From: an uncultured Thermomicrobiales bacterium
GTDB lineage: Bacteria > Chloroflexota > Chloroflexia > Thermomicrobiales > UBA6265
Length of the DNA stretch: 33,593 nt
NCBI GenBank assembly: GCA_902806335.1
Contig: CADCWG010000098.1
Coordinates: 1 to 33,593 of the forward strand
Reading direction: 5' to 3'
Below are positions 31,941-33,593 of the stretch, piece after piece. Each line of letters starts with the position of its first letter. The stretch's first letter is position 1. Position numbers and translations under genes: made by a program. The notes below the pieces were generated by a model that ran no database searches, was not told the origin of the DNA, and was given only the letters and a program-made list of their open reading frames with translations.

Positions 31941-32028
31941 TCCCGGCGGGAACAGACCCGGCCGCCGTGTTCCCTCCAGCGGCCGTCGCCTTCCGATGCC
32001 CCCGGTGACCCCAGCCGCCGCCACGAGC

Positions 32029-32068
32029 GCCCCGGACGGCCCCGGACGGCCCCGGTGGGCCCCGGTGG
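32029..32068. repeat. 10-base-period tandem repeat upstream of the MFS gene
   Basis: Four consecutive units: GCCCCGGACG, GCCCCGGACG, GCCCCGGTGG and GCCCCGGTGG. It lies about 185 bases upstream of the MFS start codon, in the gap before the FAD oxidoreductase gene. It is the third array in the right part of the window with an exact 10-base period. Confidence 0.8.
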
Positions 32069-32623
32069 GTGCTCATCGGCTGGCGCGGGCTGTCGGCGCG
32101 GGACGTCGCGGCCACGAGAACACGTCGGCTCCGCCGGGTCGGTCATGTCGGCCGGGCCGGCCCCGGAGGGGAACCTGGTCGCGCGGAACCCGAGAGGCGG
32201 CCATGGCGTCGCCGGTCGGGCCCACCGCTGGTATTGGCCGTCGTCGCGGGGAGCCTCTGACACGGGGTCCGGGCGGTCGCCGACGCTTCACCCTCCGGAC
32301 CCGCCGCCGGCGTGGGTCGGGCTCGCGCCCTGACCGCGGACCTCAGGACCTGGCCCCAGGCGGGCGCGGCCGTCCTGGCGTGCCCGATCCCTCCAGTGAT
32401 CTCCCAGATGCGGTTCTGCCTCGCGACTCGGCCGCGGGCGGACCAGGCCGCCCCCGGGTCCCCGACAGCACCGGAGAGCAGGATTCCGTATCCCTCCCCG
32501 CGGTCGCCAGCACATGGGCTGGCTCCCGACGTGCTGCCTCGCCGAGCGCGAAGGCACGGGCGGCGACGCCGACCCTCGCGTGGGCCCGCGCCCCCTGAGT
32601 GCGGCCGGGGCTGGGCAGGGGCG
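32069..32623. other. Gap with no recognisable gene
   Basis: Open frames here give Arg/Pro/Gly-rich translations without motifs or ribosome sites. I see no RNA gene or clear terminator for the oxidoreductase gene that ends at 32624. Confidence 0.4.
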
Positions 32624-33593
32624 CTAGAGCGCGAACCGAGCGGGGCTGACGCCGGCGAAGGAGACAGGCTCCCGGCGGCCGGCCAGGATGGCCGCCATCC
32701 CCTCACCGACGGCCGCCGAGAACGGCATGCCGCTGCCGCAGAACCCCGCGGCGACGGAGAGCCCCGCCGGTCGAGCGAGCGGACCGACGATCGGGGCCAT
32801 GTCCGGGGTGAACGCCATCGTTCCGGCCCAGGCGCGGACCGCCGGCAGCGCCGCCAGGGCGGGCGTCGCCCGCGACACCGCGCGGACCATCCCCCCGAGG
32901 AGGCCCGGGTCGAGGTCGACGCGGTAGCGGTCGACCGGCGGGCTCCCGAACCCGCCCCCACCCATCACCACCTGGCCGTCCGGCATCGTGCGCCAGTAGC
33001 CGTAGGTGACGGTGTCGGGGGTGAGCAGGTTGGCGGTGAACCGCAGCGCCGGGGGCGCGGGCGCCGTGACCAGGATCTGCCCGTGCCGGGGGACGATCGG
33101 CAGCTCGACGCCGACCGCGCCGGCCAGGTCCGGCGCCCAGGCGTTGGTGGCGATCACGACCTGCCCGGTCCGAACACTGCCCCGCGGCGTCTCGACGCCC
33201 TGGACCCTGTCCCCGGCGACCAGGATCTTCGAGACCGGGCTCCAGGTGCTGATCGTGGCGCCGAGGGCGCTGGCCTGACGGGCAAAGGCGTAGACGAGCT
33301 CGTAGGGGATCAGCTTGGCGTCGGAGGGACACCAGCGGGCGGCGATCACGTCGTCGCTGAGGAGCGGCTCCCGGGCACGCGCCTCGTCGCCGGAGACCAT
33401 GCAGGCCTCGAGCCCCGCCGCGACCTGGGCGGCGACGGCCGCGCGGTACTCCTCAACCCCGACCTCGGTGAAGAGGACGTCGAGGGTGCCGCAGGGCACC
33501 AGGGCGAACGGGTCGCCCCAGGCCGCGGCGTACTCCCCGAGGAGCCGGCGGGAGCGAGTAGTGAGCCCGATCAGGCGCTTGGCGTCGGCGCCG
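32624..33593 (-). CDS. FAD-dependent DAO-type oxidoreductase, 5' end beyond the window
   Basis: The C-terminal 322 residues are present and the frame stays open to the window edge, so the N-terminal FAD-binding fold lies outside. Visible are the substrate-domain segment ARAREPLLSDDVIAARWCPS, the internal FAD-fold strand GSVRTGQVVIATNAWAPDLA, VPRHGQILVTAP, and GYWRTMPDGQVVMGGGGFGS. The C-terminal FAD site reads FTPDMAPIVGPL...GFCGSGMPFSAAVGEGMAAIL. These match the DAO family (glycine/sarcosine oxidase, D-amino acid dehydrogenase, gamma-glutamylputrescine oxidase), which oxidises the C-N bond of amines or amino acids. The GGGGFG motif and the Trp-Arg-Thr before it suggest a gamma-glutamylputrescine-oxidase-like or similar amine substrate, but this is a guess. 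The gene is single in view, transcribed leftward like the MFS gene. Confidence 0.88.
   Translation of the reverse strand, partial: GADAKRLIGLTTRSRRLLGEYAAAWGDPFALVPCGTLDVLFTEVGVEEYRAAVAAQVAAGLEACMVSGDEARAREPLLSDDVIAARWCPSDAKLIPYELVYAFARQASALGATISTWSPVSKILVAGDRVQGVETPRGSVRTGQVVIATNAWAPDLAGAVGVELPIVPRHGQILVTAPAPPALRFTANLLTPDTVTYGYWRTMPDGQVVMGGGGFGSPPVDRYRVDLDPGLLGGMVRAVSRATPALAALPAVRAWAGTMAFTPDMAPIVGPLARPAGLSVAAGFCGSGMPFSAAVGEGMAAILAGRREPVSFAGVSPARFAL

Noticed and set aside
1..33593. Mobile element or phage signature
   Set aside because: No transposase, integrase or phage structural motifs and no long terminal inverted repeats were seen by eye.

Overview
The window is very GC-rich, with G or C at most third codon positions, and is densely packed with bacterial housekeeping and accessory genes on both strands. 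An intact hslV-hslU pair beside topA, no proteasome genes and Tat-exported oligopeptide transport point away from Actinobacteria. They fit a high-GC Chloroflexota lineage, most likely Thermomicrobia-like. That placement is inference from gene content and style, not from a marker search.

Left third (1-12,900, all + strand). The window opens in the 3' part of a tandem GNAT acetyltransferase that appears split by a frameshift. A strong TTGACA/TATGGT promoter leads into topA (DNA topoisomerase I). A 475-base spacer follows, then the translationally coupled hslV-hslU protease pair; this HslV has a propeptide and a long acidic C-terminal tail. A ROK-family sugar kinase comes next. A second promoter, sharing an 18-base block with the topA promoter, drives a peptide ABC transporter: two permeases, a hairpin, then a Tat-secreted binding protein ending at a perfect 13-bp hairpin. 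No ATPase genes for it are in the window. ilvE follows and ends at a hairpin plus T-run terminator.

Middle (12,900-25,400). After about 1.1 kb with no convincing gene come a membrane-anchored PDZ/S41 protease that lacks the canonical catalytic lysine and two small convergent hydrophilic proteins. Then an envelope-glycan block follows: gtrA, a GT-C glycosyltransferase, a two-helix membrane protein, a UDP-galactopyranose-mutase-like flavoprotein, a second related GT-C enzyme, another two-helix membrane protein, and a large PTPS-related/YfhO-like membrane protein. Four-base stop/start overlaps tie each GT-C gene to its small membrane partner. The layout suggests lipid-carrier-linked sugar transfer to an envelope polymer or protein (inference).

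Right part (25,400-33,593, mostly - strand). It holds a DinB-family protein, a ThDP-dependent decarboxylase/acetolactate-synthase-like enzyme, a small unknown protein divergent from an unknown protein with a PD-(D/E)XK-like motif, an MFS exporter, and the C-terminal part of an FAD-dependent DAO-type oxidoreductase that runs off the end. Three separate tandem repeats with an exact 10-base period lie in gaps between these genes.

I saw no tRNA, rRNA, CRISPR array, insertion sequence or phage gene. The best candidates for something new are the duplicated GT-C plus small-membrane-protein unit, the PD-(D/E)XK-like unknown with its divergent partner, the modified HslV, the lysine-less S41 protease, the shared promoter block and the 10-base-period repeats.
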